NCBI GenBank assembly: GCA_963618065.1
Contig: CAVERH010000007.1
Span: 18,272-82,271 of the forward strand
Source of the DNA: Suilimivivens sp963618065
GTDB taxonomy: Bacteria; Bacillota; Clostridia; Lachnospirales; Lachnospiraceae
Length of the DNA: 64,000 nucleotides
Direction: 5' to 3'
Shown here: positions 52,577 through 61,837 of the stretch, one piece after another
Numbering within the stretch: the first letter of the stretch is position 1
How the letters are laid out: each line of letters opens with the position of its first letter
The notes under the pieces: generated by a model
What the model was told of the DNA's origin: nothing
The model's database searches: none
The model's input: only the letters and a program-made list of their open reading frames with translations
Program-made: the position numbers and the translations under genes

Positions 52577-53295
52577 TAAATCCAGCCGCCATCCATCGTG
52601 ATCACCTGACCGGTCAAATACGCCGGCGAATGAAGCACCTGCGAAATCATTTCTGCCGCTTCCCCGCAGGTTCCCATCCGGTCTGCCGGAATCTCTTCCT
52701 TCAATGCCTCTCGCTCTTCCTCCGAAAAGCATCGGTTCATCTCTGTATCAATGACACCAAACGCCACCGCATTGACCTGGATATTGCTCGGTGCCAGTTC
52801 CTTGGCAAGCGCCCTTGTAAAGCTGTTGATTCCACCCTTCGAAGCACTGTATGCAACCTCCATGGATGCACCGACATTTCCCCACACCGAAGAAACAAAA
52901 AGAATCTTTCCTTCCTTACGGTGTACCATCTGCGGGATCAGCTCGTGGCTTAAATAAAAGCAGGAATTGAGGTTCGTATTGATCACACGATTCCACTCTT
53001 CCAGCGTCATATCACTCAAAAGCCCGATATGGGAAACTCCGGCATTGTGAATCAGCACATCAATCTGTCCGGCCTGCCGCAGCATGGAGGTGACCTGCTG
53101 CGGATCTGAAACATCACAGGCATAAGCCTCACAGGAAATACCAAATTCTGCTTTCAGTTCCTCTGCAAGCTGTCGGAGCTTTTCTATGGAATTTCTGCAC
53201 ACCAGACAAAGATCATAATCTTCAAAAGCAAGACGCCTTGCCACTGCTTCTCCGATTCCTCTGGATGCCCCTGTAATCAACACCCGTTTCCTCAT
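52576..53295 (-). CDS. Short-chain dehydrogenase/reductase (FabG/YmfI-like)
   Basis: A 239-residue classical SDR. The NADP site is LITGASRGIGEAVARRL, NAGVS is present, the Ser-Tyr-Lys triad is seen in FVSSVWG and EVAYSASKGG, and it ends with TGQVITMDGGWI. It resembles YmfI-type proteins and the FabG family. There are no fatty-acid genes around it, so a ketoacyl-ACP role is not supported and the substrate is open. Confidence 0.88.
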   Translation of the reverse strand: MRKRVLITGASRGIGEAVARRLAFEDYDLCLVCRNSIEKLRQLAEELKAEFGISCEAYACDVSDPQQVTSMLRQAGQIDVLIHNAGVSHIGLLSDMTLEEWNRVINTNLNSCFYLSHELIPQMVHRKEGKILFVSSVWGNVGASMEVAYSASKGGINSFTRALAKELAPSNIQVNAVAFGVIDTEMNRCFSEEEREALKEEIPADRMGTCGEAAEMISQVLHSPAYLTGQVITMDGGWI

Positions 53296-53317
53296 ACCGT
53301 CCTCCTAAATCATGTTC

Positions 53318-54208
53318 TTACCGTTTCAGCTGGGGGAACACATCAATTTCTTCTATATAATTGGCCCATCCCAAATGATATGCGGTAATCGGTGAAAGCT
53401 CATTCTGAATCTCACTGTCATTCAAACGTCCGTTTTTATCCGTTACGGTGTACATGATCTCATCCGGATAAGCCTTTTTCACATATTCACAGACCTCTTC
53501 GGTATATTCCGCATCCTCGTACAGGTCATGCGCCCCGAAAAGATGCAGGATTTCATGTGCATAGACGGCCGGAGCTTCTCCTGCAAACATGACAAGGCTT
53601 TCCTTTGGATTATCAATTCCATCATAGCAGATTGCATAGGTACCTCCCTTATGATTGACAAAAACGATGGTCGCAATTCCTTTTGCCTTATACTCCTTAC
53701 AAAGTGCCTCATAATCAATCTGCTCGTCGAACCATGCAGCAATTTCCTCATCCAGTGCTTCTTCGTAATCTTCCCCATCCTTCAGGGAAAAATTAATCCG
53801 CGCACTTCCTGTCAGATCTTCGTTTTCTTCAAAATCGACAACGAGATCTACCTTCTTACGGTAGCTTTTCGCTTCGGTTTCAATATATTCTTTAGCAATT
53901 TCAAGATTCTGTAATACTTTCTTCTTATCCCGGTCTGTCCATTTTGCATCCGGTGTATCCACAAAAAGGCTGTAAATCAGGTTCTTCCCTTCCAGACTCT
54001 TTGCGCTTCCAAGCTTATAGCTGCTTCTCGGATTTCCAAGCTCTCCCGGCTCCGGTGTTGCCAAAGGCTCCTCACTTACGGCTACGGCCTGCGGCTGCTT
54101 TTCACTTCCTGCACTGCTCTTTCCATTGGCCAGTAACGGCACTCCGCAGACTGCTCCTGCGGTGAGAACCGCGCCTAATCCCAACGCAGCAATTCTGATT
54201 CCTGACAT
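53318..54208 (-). CDS. Secreted metzincin-like zinc metalloprotease (putative)
   Basis: About 296 residues with an N-terminal signal segment (RIAALGLGAVLTAGAVCGVPLLA). The motif HEILHLFGAHD fits the metzincin zinc-binding pattern HExxHxxGxxH/D, with Asp as third ligand, followed by a DEIMYTV segment that could supply the Met-turn. The rest of the protein matches no family I know. The start at 54208 has a GAGGAAA site; a GTG four codons earlier is possible. It lies upstream of the SDR gene in the same orientation. Protease activity is inferred from the motif. Confidence 0.7.
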   Translation of the reverse strand: MSGIRIAALGLGAVLTAGAVCGVPLLANGKSSAGSEKQPQAVAVSEEPLATPEPGELGNPRSSYKLGSAKSLEGKNLIYSLFVDTPDAKWTDRDKKKVLQNLEIAKEYIETEAKSYRKKVDLVVDFEENEDLTGSARINFSLKDGEDYEEALDEEIAAWFDEQIDYEALCKEYKAKGIATIVFVNHKGGTYAICYDGIDNPKESLVMFAGEAPAVYAHEILHLFGAHDLYEDAEYTEEVCEYVKKAYPDEIMYTVTDKNGRLNDSEIQNELSPITAYHLGWANYIEEIDVFPQLKR

Positions 54209-54361
54209 AGATTTCCTCACAATTCTTTCCTAAATAGGAATATGGCTTTTATACCTATTCTCTCTCCTCAAGATAACAATATCCATACGATAATAACAAA
54301 ATACCATCTGAATTGCAACCGCTAAAAACCGCGTAAATCTATCAAAAAAAATCAAAAAAAA

Positions 54362-54856
54362 TCAGACAAATTTTTCTGCCAGCTCGGCAACGACCTCCCG
54401 GATCATCTTTCCTTCACAATTTAAAGTAATATCTGCATATTTCTCATACAACGGTGTGCGTTCCTCATAAAGATCCCTTAACGTCTGTCCCTCTTTCAAT
54501 GCCACACCGCGCTCCTGCAGATCTCCGAGACGCTCTGCAATTGCCTCATAGGAAAGCTGCAGATAAACCACGCTGCCGATCTCCTTAAGATGCTCCATCG
54601 CTTTTGCGCTATAGACCACGCTTCCCCCTGTCGCGATCACCGTCCTGTCGCAGCAAAGGGAGGCGTTGATCTCTCCTTCCACCTCCAGGAATCCATCCGT
54701 ACCCTTTTCTTCAATGATTTCGTGAAGCATCTTCCCGGTTCTGTCCTGAATCACCAGATCACTATCCATAAAGTGATAGCCAAGCTTTTTGGCAATCACC
54801 ACACCTACTGTACTTTTGCCCGCACCGGGCATCCCGATCAAAACAAGATTGTTCAA
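54362..54856 (-). CDS. aroK: Shikimate kinase
   Basis: Phosphorylates shikimate in the chorismate pathway. The Walker A loop is GMPGAGKSTVGVVIAKKLG, the shikimate-binding Asp is in FMDSDLVIQ, and the GGSVVYS and ERLGDLQERG lid segment follows. At 164 residues it is typical. The start is a TTG with AAGGA about 10 bp upstream. No other aro gene is nearby. Confidence 0.93.
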   Translation of the reverse strand: MNNLVLIGMPGAGKSTVGVVIAKKLGYHFMDSDLVIQDRTGKMLHEIIEEKGTDGFLEVEGEINASLCCDRTVIATGGSVVYSAKAMEHLKEIGSVVYLQLSYEAIAERLGDLQERGVALKEGQTLRDLYEERTPLYEKYADITLNCEGKMIREVVAELAEKFV

Positions 54857-54964
54857 TGTATCTCTATCCTTCCATTTCCACTTTTGAACGCTATACCCCT
54901 AGTATAAATCATGTGGCTTTCTGGCACAACTGTTACTCTGAATAGTTAGCATTTTAGTATCATA

Positions 54965-55003
54965 AAAGCCCGGAAAGTGCGATTTTATCATGCCTCCGGG
55001 CTT
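54965..55003 (-). terminator. Terminator downstream of tRNA-Gly
   Basis: An AAGCCCGGA/CCGGGCTT stem with a long loop is followed by TTTT on the minus strand, starting just past the tRNA 3' end. Confidence 0.6.
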
Positions 55004-55008
55004 AAGAA

Positions 55009-55079
55009 AGCAGATGACGGGAATCGAACCCGCCTCCTCAGCTTGGGAAGCTGATGTTCTACCGATGAACTACATCTGC
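55009..55079 (-). tRNA. tRNA-Gly, anticodon CCC
   Basis: The minus strand folds into a cloverleaf: 7-bp acceptor stem GCAGATG/CATCTGC, D-arm GTTC/GAAC, anticodon stem TCAGC/GCTGA around TTCCCAA, variable loop GGAGG, and T-arm CGGG-TTCGATT-CCCG. Anticodon CCC reads GGG glycine codons. CCA is not encoded. Confidence 0.93.
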
Positions 55080-55190
55080 AATATAGCTTATCATACCACG
55101 ACTTTAAAAAAATGTAAACAGTGGGCATGACCCATTTACTATACCTTATTTACTATACCTTATTTACTATGCCTTATTTACGATATCCGC

Positions 55191-55850
55191 TTATTTTTCC
55201 TTCTGACTTTCCAGAAAATCCTTCAGATCGAGCAGGGAATCGAGCTTCTGTTCCGTCAATTCCAGAATTTCCGGTGTTGGCTGTAGCAGGTCCGGAATCA
55301 TAATCGCTTTCATTCCTGCTGCATGAGCGGAACGGATTCCATTGTAGGAATCTTCCACAGCATAGCATTCCTTGGGGTCCACCTTCAAAAGCTCACAGGC
55401 TTTCAGATAAATATCCGGATCCGGTTTGCTCTTCGTCACCATATCTCCGCAGACAATCGCATCAAAATCATCCAGAATACCGACTGTCTTCATCTGACGG
55501 CGTACCGCTTCCTCTTTTGTCGAGGAGGCAAGCCCGATTCGGTAGTTCTCCTTTTTCAGATAAGCAAATAGCTCATGCACTCCCGGTTTCTCCGGGATTC
55601 CCTGATCCTCCTCATACTTATAAAAAATATCATTGGCAGCCTGAACATAACTCTCGCAAGGGTATTCCTTTCCATATGCTTTCTGGAACAGTGCCTCCGT
55701 CTGCGTCACTGTAATTCCGATACACTGCTTGGCAACCTCTTCCACATCAGGCAGATTCAGTTCCTCTGCCAGCTTCTTCCAGCATCTCATAAACACCGCC
55801 TCGGTATCAATGAGCACACCATCCATATCAAATACAATATTTTTAATCAT
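55191..55850 (-). CDS. HAD-superfamily phosphatase (beta-phosphoglucomutase-like)
   Basis: A 219-residue HAD hydrolase with the nucleophile motif FDMDGVLIDTEAVF, the Thr/Ser motif GLASSTKEEAV, Lys in TKSKPDPDIYL and acidic motif AVEDSYNGIRSAHAAGM. The cap helices match the beta-phosphoglucomutase/phosphatase group. The substrate cannot be told. It lies 19 bp after mazG in the same orientation, so the two are probably co-transcribed. Confidence 0.9.
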   Translation of the reverse strand: MIKNIVFDMDGVLIDTEAVFMRCWKKLAEELNLPDVEEVAKQCIGITVTQTEALFQKAYGKEYPCESYVQAANDIFYKYEEDQGIPEKPGVHELFAYLKKENYRIGLASSTKEEAVRRQMKTVGILDDFDAIVCGDMVTKSKPDPDIYLKACELLKVDPKECYAVEDSYNGIRSAHAAGMKAIMIPDLLQPTPEILELTEQKLDSLLDLKDFLESQKEK

Positions 55851-55869
55851 TCTCGTAAAACCTCACTCA

Positions 55870-56313
55870 TTACCTGACAGCTTCTGTTTTCTGCTGCTTC
55901 TTTTCTTTCTCTTTCTTCTTAACTTCCTTCCAGAGTGCCAGGCTTTCTTCCGGAGTCTCCGGACGCTTCGCATCCCCGAATACATGTGGATGACGGCGGA
56001 TCAACTTTTCGGAAAGCCCCTGTACTACATCCTCAAAAGTAAAGGCTCCTCTCTCTTTGGCAATCTCTGCATGCAAAAGTACCTGTAGCAAAACATCTCC
56101 CAGTTCTTCACAGAGATTCTCGTCATCCTGGTTGTCAATCGCCTGCATCACTTCCTCTGTTTCGTCCATGAAACACTTCTTCAAAGACTCATGCGTCTGC
56201 TCCCTGTCCCAGGAACATCCCCCCGGGCTGCGCAGCACTTCAATGATTTCCAGAAGTTCCTGCATATCATGTGGTGCTTCTTCAATATAGGTTTTGCCGT
56301 TAATTGCTCTCAT
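55870..56313 (-). CDS. mazG: MazG-type nucleoside triphosphate pyrophosphohydrolase
   Basis: Hydrolyses NTPs to NMP and pyrophosphate, cleaning the nucleotide pool. It has the MazG core LRSPGGCSWDREQTHESLKKC, the metal-binding E-E-x-x-E (DETEEVMQAI) and E-E-x-x-D (LCEELGDVLLQVLLHAEIA). At 147 residues it is the single-domain form rather than the two-domain E. coli protein. The end is Lys-rich. Confidence 0.92.
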   Translation of the reverse strand: MRAINGKTYIEEAPHDMQELLEIIEVLRSPGGCSWDREQTHESLKKCFMDETEEVMQAIDNQDDENLCEELGDVLLQVLLHAEIAKERGAFTFEDVVQGLSEKLIRRHPHVFGDAKRPETPEESLALWKEVKKKEKEKKQQKTEAVR

Positions 56314-56397
56314 AATTATTCTCCGTTTTTAAATTATTGTCTGTTCCTTTGCACTGCCGAACCATATTCTTACAGTCTCAGAAGCAAGTGCTTTGAC

Positions 56398-56973
56398 CTA
56401 TGCTGAATAGTTACCTTTTTTTAAGAAATGCTCACGATTGGGATAAATTTCACAAAAGATCTCGACAGCAGCCTTTTGAAGTGGTTCAAATTCCTTCTCC
56501 ATCCGAAGGATGTGTGGCGCATCAAATACCATCCGGCTCAATTGCTCTGCGATCTTTCCTGCTATACTTTCCTCCGATAGCTGCCCCATTCCGAAAAGAA
56601 CAGAGGTAAAACCACGTCCCCCGGTACTGACATCAATATAGGTTCTACAGGTATTTTTTAGCTCCAGACGAATGAGCTCTTGTTCCGTTTCCGTTTTCCG
56701 TTCAAACTGAAATAATTTTAAACCATGGACGACTTCCACTGCAAGCTTTTTCTTTCTTCCGCTCCAGTCCATGCCTCCGCTCTCCGCAATGTATTTCAGA
56801 TTTATCAGGTAACCCATAAACGCATCCTTCCGCAGCTTTCCTTTACCATACCTTGCTTCCCAGAGCTGTTTTCGCAGCTGATCTGCTTCCTTTCCCGTTA
56901 CATTTTCTGAAAGCAGCTGCTGCCTTTTTCCCGAATTCGTCTGTGTATAAAAGCTTTCCAGCCAATCCTCCAT
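56398..56973 (-). CDS. Hypothetical 191-residue protein
   Basis: A soluble, helical-looking protein that I cannot assign to a named family with confidence. Recognisable blocks are LRKDAFMGYLINLKYIAES, a KNTCRTYIDVSTGGRGFTSVLFG central stretch and LPLQKAAVEIF-like C-terminal helices (EPLQKAAVEIFCEIYPN). It lies upstream of mazG and the HAD phosphatase on the same strand. A gene is likely given its length and codon use similar to neighbours. Confidence 0.65.
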   Translation of the reverse strand: MEDWLESFYTQTNSGKRQQLLSENVTGKEADQLRKQLWEARYGKGKLRKDAFMGYLINLKYIAESGGMDWSGRKKKLAVEVVHGLKLFQFERKTETEQELIRLELKNTCRTYIDVSTGGRGFTSVLFGMGQLSEESIAGKIAEQLSRMVFDAPHILRMEKEFEPLQKAAVEIFCEIYPNREHFLKKGNYSA

Positions 56974-57025
56974 GTCTGTCCCTCCTCGTTAATAAACAGC
57001 CGTCTTCCGGCGATCCTCCTCCCCA

Positions 57026-58078
57026 TTACTGCACTTCTTTACCATGCAGAAACTCTTCTACATTGTCAACCGTAACCTTTTGATACGGCAGGAAAAGATA
57101 TCGTTCATTTTCAAAGTCATAGCCATCAAGCTCCCTGCCTTGGAACAGATCCATTGCCAGATGCGAAATCTGTCCGGCCTGTCCCTCTTTGTCATTATAA
57201 ACAGTCCCCTGGATCAAATTATTTTGAATAGCCGCCAGGGCACTGTCCAATCCATCTATCCCGAAAATGACCGGACGCTCCTCTCTCGAATATCCGGATG
57301 CTTCATATGCAGCAACCGCACCTATCGCCATCTCATCATTATTGGATAACACCAGCTCGATTTCATCCCCATATAGGTGAATAAGCTGGGTCATTTTATT
57401 TTCAGCCTGCCCACGATTCCAATTGGCAAACTGATAACTGAGCTTCTCCAGCGTGATCCCCTGTTCCTGAAGGGTTTTTACCACACTGTCCGTCCGTATG
57501 ATCGCATCCTGATGTCCGGTTTCACCCTCGAAAAGAACATACTGGATCTTTCCGTCTGCATTACGATCCACTGCAGGATCGGCACGTATCACCTCTGCCG
57601 CAATTTCTCCCTGCATCGTACCGGACTGTCTGGCATCTCCACCTACATAATACAGCCTGTCCCATTGCATCAGATCCTCCCGAACCGGCTCACGATTAAA
57701 GAAAATAACCGGTATGTTTTCCTTTTTGGCCATATTAATAATGCTTGAAGGCTCCGTTCGGTCAACCAGATCGACCACAAGGATATCACAGCCTGCATCA
57801 AGTATTTCCTATACCACCTCATCCTGAAGCTTCTGGTCGTTCTTGCCGTCCCGTACCGTCATGATGATTTTCAGGGAATCGGTCTCATAATCCTCCAGAT
57901 CCTCCTTCAGACAATCTGTGAGCGCATTAATAAAGGGATCATCCTGAGTATAAAGCACTACTCCGACCCGAAGAACACTTCTTTGCGCTTCCTTATGGCC
58001 GCCACATCCTGTCAGGCACAACAGTGCACAGCAGGCCAACACGTATATGCTCCACTTATCCTTCATTGTAACCCCCAT
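57026..58078 (-). pseudogene. Galactose-type sugar-binding lipoprotein gene interrupted by an in-frame amber codon
   Basis: The first 89 codons encode a lipoprotein signal (ALLCLTGCGG) and the first strand of a type 1 periplasmic binding fold (VLRVGVVLYTQDDPFINAL). A single TAG at 57809-57811 follows LQDEVV, and the same frame then continues with EILDAGCDILVVDLVDRTEP and the rest of a MglB-like protein (FFNREPV, YYVGGDARQSGTMQGE, EGETGHQDA, SNNDEMAIGAV). Without the stop it would be a normal 350-residue protein. A CAG-to-TAG change is the simplest cause. It is third after the kinase and another binding protein. Confidence 0.85.
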
Positions 58079-58104
58079 TCCCGATCATATACTCTGCCAC
58101 ATTC

Positions 58105-59082
58105 CTAATCATATGTATGAAGAAACTGCTGTACCTCTTCCCTGAAAATATCCTCCTTATGCAGCAGCTGATAATCAATTTCCTGGTTTTCCATGGTATA
58201 TAGCCGATTTCCCAGTGCCCTGGAAATCTCCAGAACACTTTGATATCCCATATCATATCCGTCTGCAGCAACCAGCCCCTCTACCACAGCTTCGTCCAAA
58301 TAGTACACACACCTGATACTGTTCCCGATTCCATAAATCCCCGGATGTTCTTCGTTCCCCTGTGCATACATCCCCGCAATCTGTTCCAGTGCACTTGTTT
58401 CAAGCACGATCAGATAATCAACCGCCTTCTCCTGCCGAAGCTTCTCCGTGACCGCCATATCATAGGTTGTATAAATATGAAACAGAATTTCGCATCCACT
58501 GTCCGAAAGAGCCTCCAATACCCCCTTTGCACGCTCTCTGCCGCACTCCGTTTCCTCAAATCCGCCTACAATTCCGATCGTTTTTCCACGGATATCATTC
58601 CTGCCTCGCAGATCCTCTCCCAGCGCATATCCCATACTGTAATTATTTGACATCACGACCGGAAGCTCCGGATATTGCGAACGGTTCCCGTTCTCCTGTT
58701 CCTTAAGGACATCATTGGCAACCAGCAAAACCGGCTTCAGTGAACGGATTTCCCGCAGCATCTCCCCAGTATCCTGCCCGGGCGCCGCCTGGACGATAAA
58801 GGCATCCACCTGATTATCCAGCTGCTCGTAGATCAGGCTCTTTTCTTCCTGTGCATCTTCAATTTCATCGGTATTGCAGATGATCAGATGGATATTCCTG
58901 AGCTCTGCTGCCTGCTTAAGACCGTTAATAAAAGAATCCCATTTTTCATCACTGGATTTTTCAATGATGACCGCCACCCTCTTCTGCGGCTTATCATCAG
59001 AAAAAAACAGATGTATGCAAAGCAGCAGCATTATGAGGAGACAGATTTCCGACAATAGAAACGTCATTTTTGTTTTTTTCAT
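58105..59082 (-). CDS. Membrane-anchored sugar-binding protein (type 1 periplasmic binding fold)
   Basis: A 325-residue protein with an N-terminal membrane anchor (LLSEICLLIMLLLCIHLFF) and a full two-lobed sugar-binding domain (VAVIIEKSSDEKWDSFINGLKQAA, DAFIVQAAPGQDTGEM, GKTIGIVGGFEETECGRERAKG). Its ATG overlaps the kinase stop by 4 bp, so the two are coupled. Such proteins near YesM-type kinases usually act as the sensor subunit that presents the sugar signal. It appears intact, although the kinase is truncated. Confidence 0.8.
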   Translation of the reverse strand: MKKTKMTFLLSEICLLIMLLLCIHLFFSDDKPQKRVAVIIEKSSDEKWDSFINGLKQAAELRNIHLIICNTDEIEDAQEEKSLIYEQLDNQVDAFIVQAAPGQDTGEMLREIRSLKPVLLVANDVLKEQENGNRSQYPELPVVMSNNYSMGYALGEDLRGRNDIRGKTIGIVGGFEETECGRERAKGVLEALSDSGCEILFHIYTTYDMAVTEKLRQEKAVDYLIVLETSALEQIAGMYAQGNEEHPGIYGIGNSIRCVYYLDEAVVEGLVAADGYDMGYQSVLEISRALGNRLYTMENQEIDYQLLHKEDIFREEVQQFLHTYD

Positions 59083-59970
59083 GCTTCACCTTCATTTCTG
59101 TATGGTTTTCCCGGTGTTTCCAGCAGCTCACAGTTTTCTTTGGTATACGGTATGGCCGGCAGATGAATGGTAACCGTAGTTCCTTCATCCGGCTCGCTTT
59201 CTACGGCAAGTCCGTATCCGGCTCCAAACATCAGCTGTATACGGGTGTGTACGTTAATAAGCCCTACTCCCGAACCATGCTTTGGCACCTTTTGATTATC
59301 GGTCAGAATATTTTCCACATCCTCACGCCGTATTCCCATTCCATTGTCGGAAACCATCAGATAAATATCTCCATCCTTCTTAAAACCTCTGACGAGGATT
59401 CTTGGATGGTCATCCTTGTCCATATCCCCGACTCCATAATATATGGCATTTTCCAGAATCGGCTGCAGGATAAGCTTTACAGTACAGAACGGATAAATCT
59501 CCTCTGAAACATCATATTCAGTTACAAACCGTTCCTTATAACGGTATTTTTGAATATTCATGTAATTTCTGCAATGCTGCAGCTCATCCTCAATCCGGAT
59601 AATTGTCTTACCCCTTGACAGACTGATCCGGAAAAGCCGAGCCAGCTCTGAGATCATGAAAACCGCATCCTGATTCCGGTTTCCCTCGATCATCCAGGTA
59701 ATGGATTCCAGTGTATTATAAAGGAAATGTGGATTGATCTGGCTTTGCAGCACTGCCAGCTCACTCTTTCTGCGTTCATTCTGCTGTTCCACAATTTTCT
59801 TCATCAGCCGTTCGATCTCTTCATACGATTTCTGGACAGAATTACCCAGATGTCTAATCTCATAAGAGCCCCCAATATAAATGTCCGGCTTTTCTCCCGC
59901 TTCATATGCCGTCACAGAAGCATCCAGCTTCAGAATCGGACTGGAAATCCTTTTTGACACGATCTTTAAT
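59079..59970 (-). pseudogene. Truncated YesM-type sensor histidine kinase (N-terminus missing)
   Basis: What remains is the end of the second membrane segment/HAMP (VSKRISSPILKLDASVTAYEAG), the His_kinase box with the phosphorylated His in LQSQINPHFLYNTLESITWM, and the ATPase domain (LQPILENAIYYG, VSDNGMGI, GSGVGLINV). The N-terminal membrane anchors and outer sensor domain are absent; the kinase frame begins after a stop at the junction with an mglC fragment. No response regulator is nearby. It may still be translated from a GTG but could not sense normally. Confidence 0.8.
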
Positions 59971-60243
59971 CAGCAGGGAAACCTCCTCCTCGTTTGCAGC
60001 TTCCACCGCTTTTGCCTTTACAAGCTCTTCCTGATCCTGCCGGATAATTTCGGCCTGCTCCTCTTTTGTATGATTTTTGTCTTCCTTCGTCAAGGCAATG
60101 TGCGTTTTTAATGCCTGCACCTTATCCGAACCATCTACACGCAGGGCATCAATCATTTTCTGTATCTTACCAATATATTCATCAATCGGCTTTAATAGCT
60201 TTGCTTCTTCCTCTGCCGAAAGATATTTCCTATCGTTTGCCAT
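59960..60243 (-). pseudogene. mglC: N-terminal fragment of a galactoside ABC permease (mglC), fused out of frame to the kinase
   Basis: The first about 95 codons (MANDRKYLSAEEEAKLLKP, then KIQKMIDALRVDG) resemble the long charged cytoplasmic N-terminal extension of MglC in Lachnospiraceae. The frame then enters kinase DNA in another reading frame and stops after about 20 codons (59902). All membrane segments of the permease are gone. It starts 17 bp after the mglA stop, the normal mglC position. Identity is inferred from position and general character. Confidence 0.65.
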
Positions 60244-60260
60244 AGCTCCCGTACTCCTTT

Positions 60261-61755
60261 CTACAAATACTTTGCACTAAGTCTAAGCAATTCTTCCTGA
60301 TTGGTTTCTCTGGTATTTACAATTCCTGCCAAATGTCCGTTAGACATTACTCCGATCCGGTTCGTAATTCCCAGAATTTCCGGCATTTCCGAGGAAACCA
60401 CAATAATGGTTTTCCCCTGCTTTGCCATGTCAATAATCAGTTCATATATCTCATACTTGGCTCCGACATCAATGCCTCTTGTAGGATCATCCATCATAAA
60501 AATGTTTGGCGATCGTTCCAACCATCTGCCAAATATTGCTTTCTGTTGATTTCCGCCGGAAAGATTCGCAATCATATCATCCGGTCCCATACATTTCGTA
60601 TGCATAACACGGATTTCCTCCGCAGTTGCCCGCACCATTTCATCCTGTGACAAAGCAATCCCCGACTTATATTGCTTCATATTGGCAATTGTGGTATTAA
60701 ACGTAATATCCGCCTTTATGAACAGTCCGTCTGCTTTACGTTCCTCCGTAATCAGCGCAAATCCGTGATCCATTGCATCCCTGGAGGAACTGAAATTCAT
60801 CAGTTTATCCTTATAATAAACACGTCCCGCTGCTCTTGTACGAATACCAAATATGGTTTCAAGAAGCTCCGTACGCCCTGCACCGACCAGACCATACAGG
60901 CCAAATATTTCTCCCTTTTTCACGTCAAAGCTTAGGTGCATACTTCGTAGATAAATGCTCCACCTTTAAAACTACATCCCCTGGCGTGTTGTCTACCGGA
61001 GGGAAGCGGTTATCCAGTGACCGACCGACCATGGCAGATATCAGCTCATTCATATCAGTATCCTTACAGTTCTTGGTCATTACAAGCGCTCCATCACGAA
61101 GAACGGAAATCTGATCACAAATTTCAAATACCTCATCCATTTTATGAGAAATATAAATCAGTGAAATTCCCTGTTCCCGAAGCTGCCTCATCATATTAAA
61201 CAGCTTTTCAACCTCTGGTGCGGTAAGGGATGAGGTTGGCTCATCCAAAACAATCACCTTGGAATTATAGGAAATTGCCTTTGCAATTTCACACATCTGT
61301 CTCTTTGAAACAGACATTTTCTTCATTGGCTGCGAAAGATTTACCGTGATTCCAAGCTTACGGAATAAATCAGAAGCCTCTTTTTTCATTCTGCCTTCAT
61401 CTACCACGCCTAAGGAATTCTTAGGATAACGACCAAGGAACAGATTATCGATTACATTTCTTTCCAGACACTGATTCAATTCCTGATGAACCATTGCCAC
61501 ACCGTTTTCCAAAGCCTCCTTGGGCCCTGTGAAACTTATCTCTTTTCCATCCAGAATTATTGTGCCTTCGTCTTTCTGATATGTACCAAAAAGACATTTC
61601 ATCATTGTCGACTTACCGGCACCATTCTCACCCATAAGCCCCATAATCGAGCCCTTCTTCACATTCAGATCAATATGCTTTAAAACCTTATTTCTTCCGA
61701 ATGATTTGCTCATGCTGCGGATCGACAAGATGATATCCTTCTTATCTTCTGCCAT
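60261..61755 (-). pseudogene. mglA: Galactose/methyl-galactoside ABC transporter ATPase, frameshifted in the middle
   Basis: Two frames together make one MglA-type double ATPase. The first (60925-61755) has Walker A GENGAGKSTMM, the LDEPTSSL Walker B and the start of the second half (VVLKVEHLSTKY). The second (60261-60941) has GLVGAGRTELLE in place of Walker A, LSGGNQQKAIFGRWL and DDPTRGID. They overlap by 17 bp at the hinge, where an intact protein would run on in one frame, so a small indel has occurred. The second ATG has no ribosome site. Confidence 0.85.
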
Positions 61756-61837
61756 ATCCTTACTCCTTTTAGAAAAAGAGGGTGTCAGGAGGTCCCGACA
61801 CCCTCAGACCTTTTGCTAACAAGAACTCTCTTTCCTC

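Noticed and set aside
57809..57811. Amber codon as programmed recoding (pyrrolysine or suppression)
   Set aside because: No recoding structure or pyrrolysine gene is visible, and other damage in the same locus makes simple decay more likely.
60261..61755. mglA as two genuine separate half-ATPase genes
   Set aside because: The second half lacks a ribosome site and starts inside the hinge; MglA proteins are single chains.
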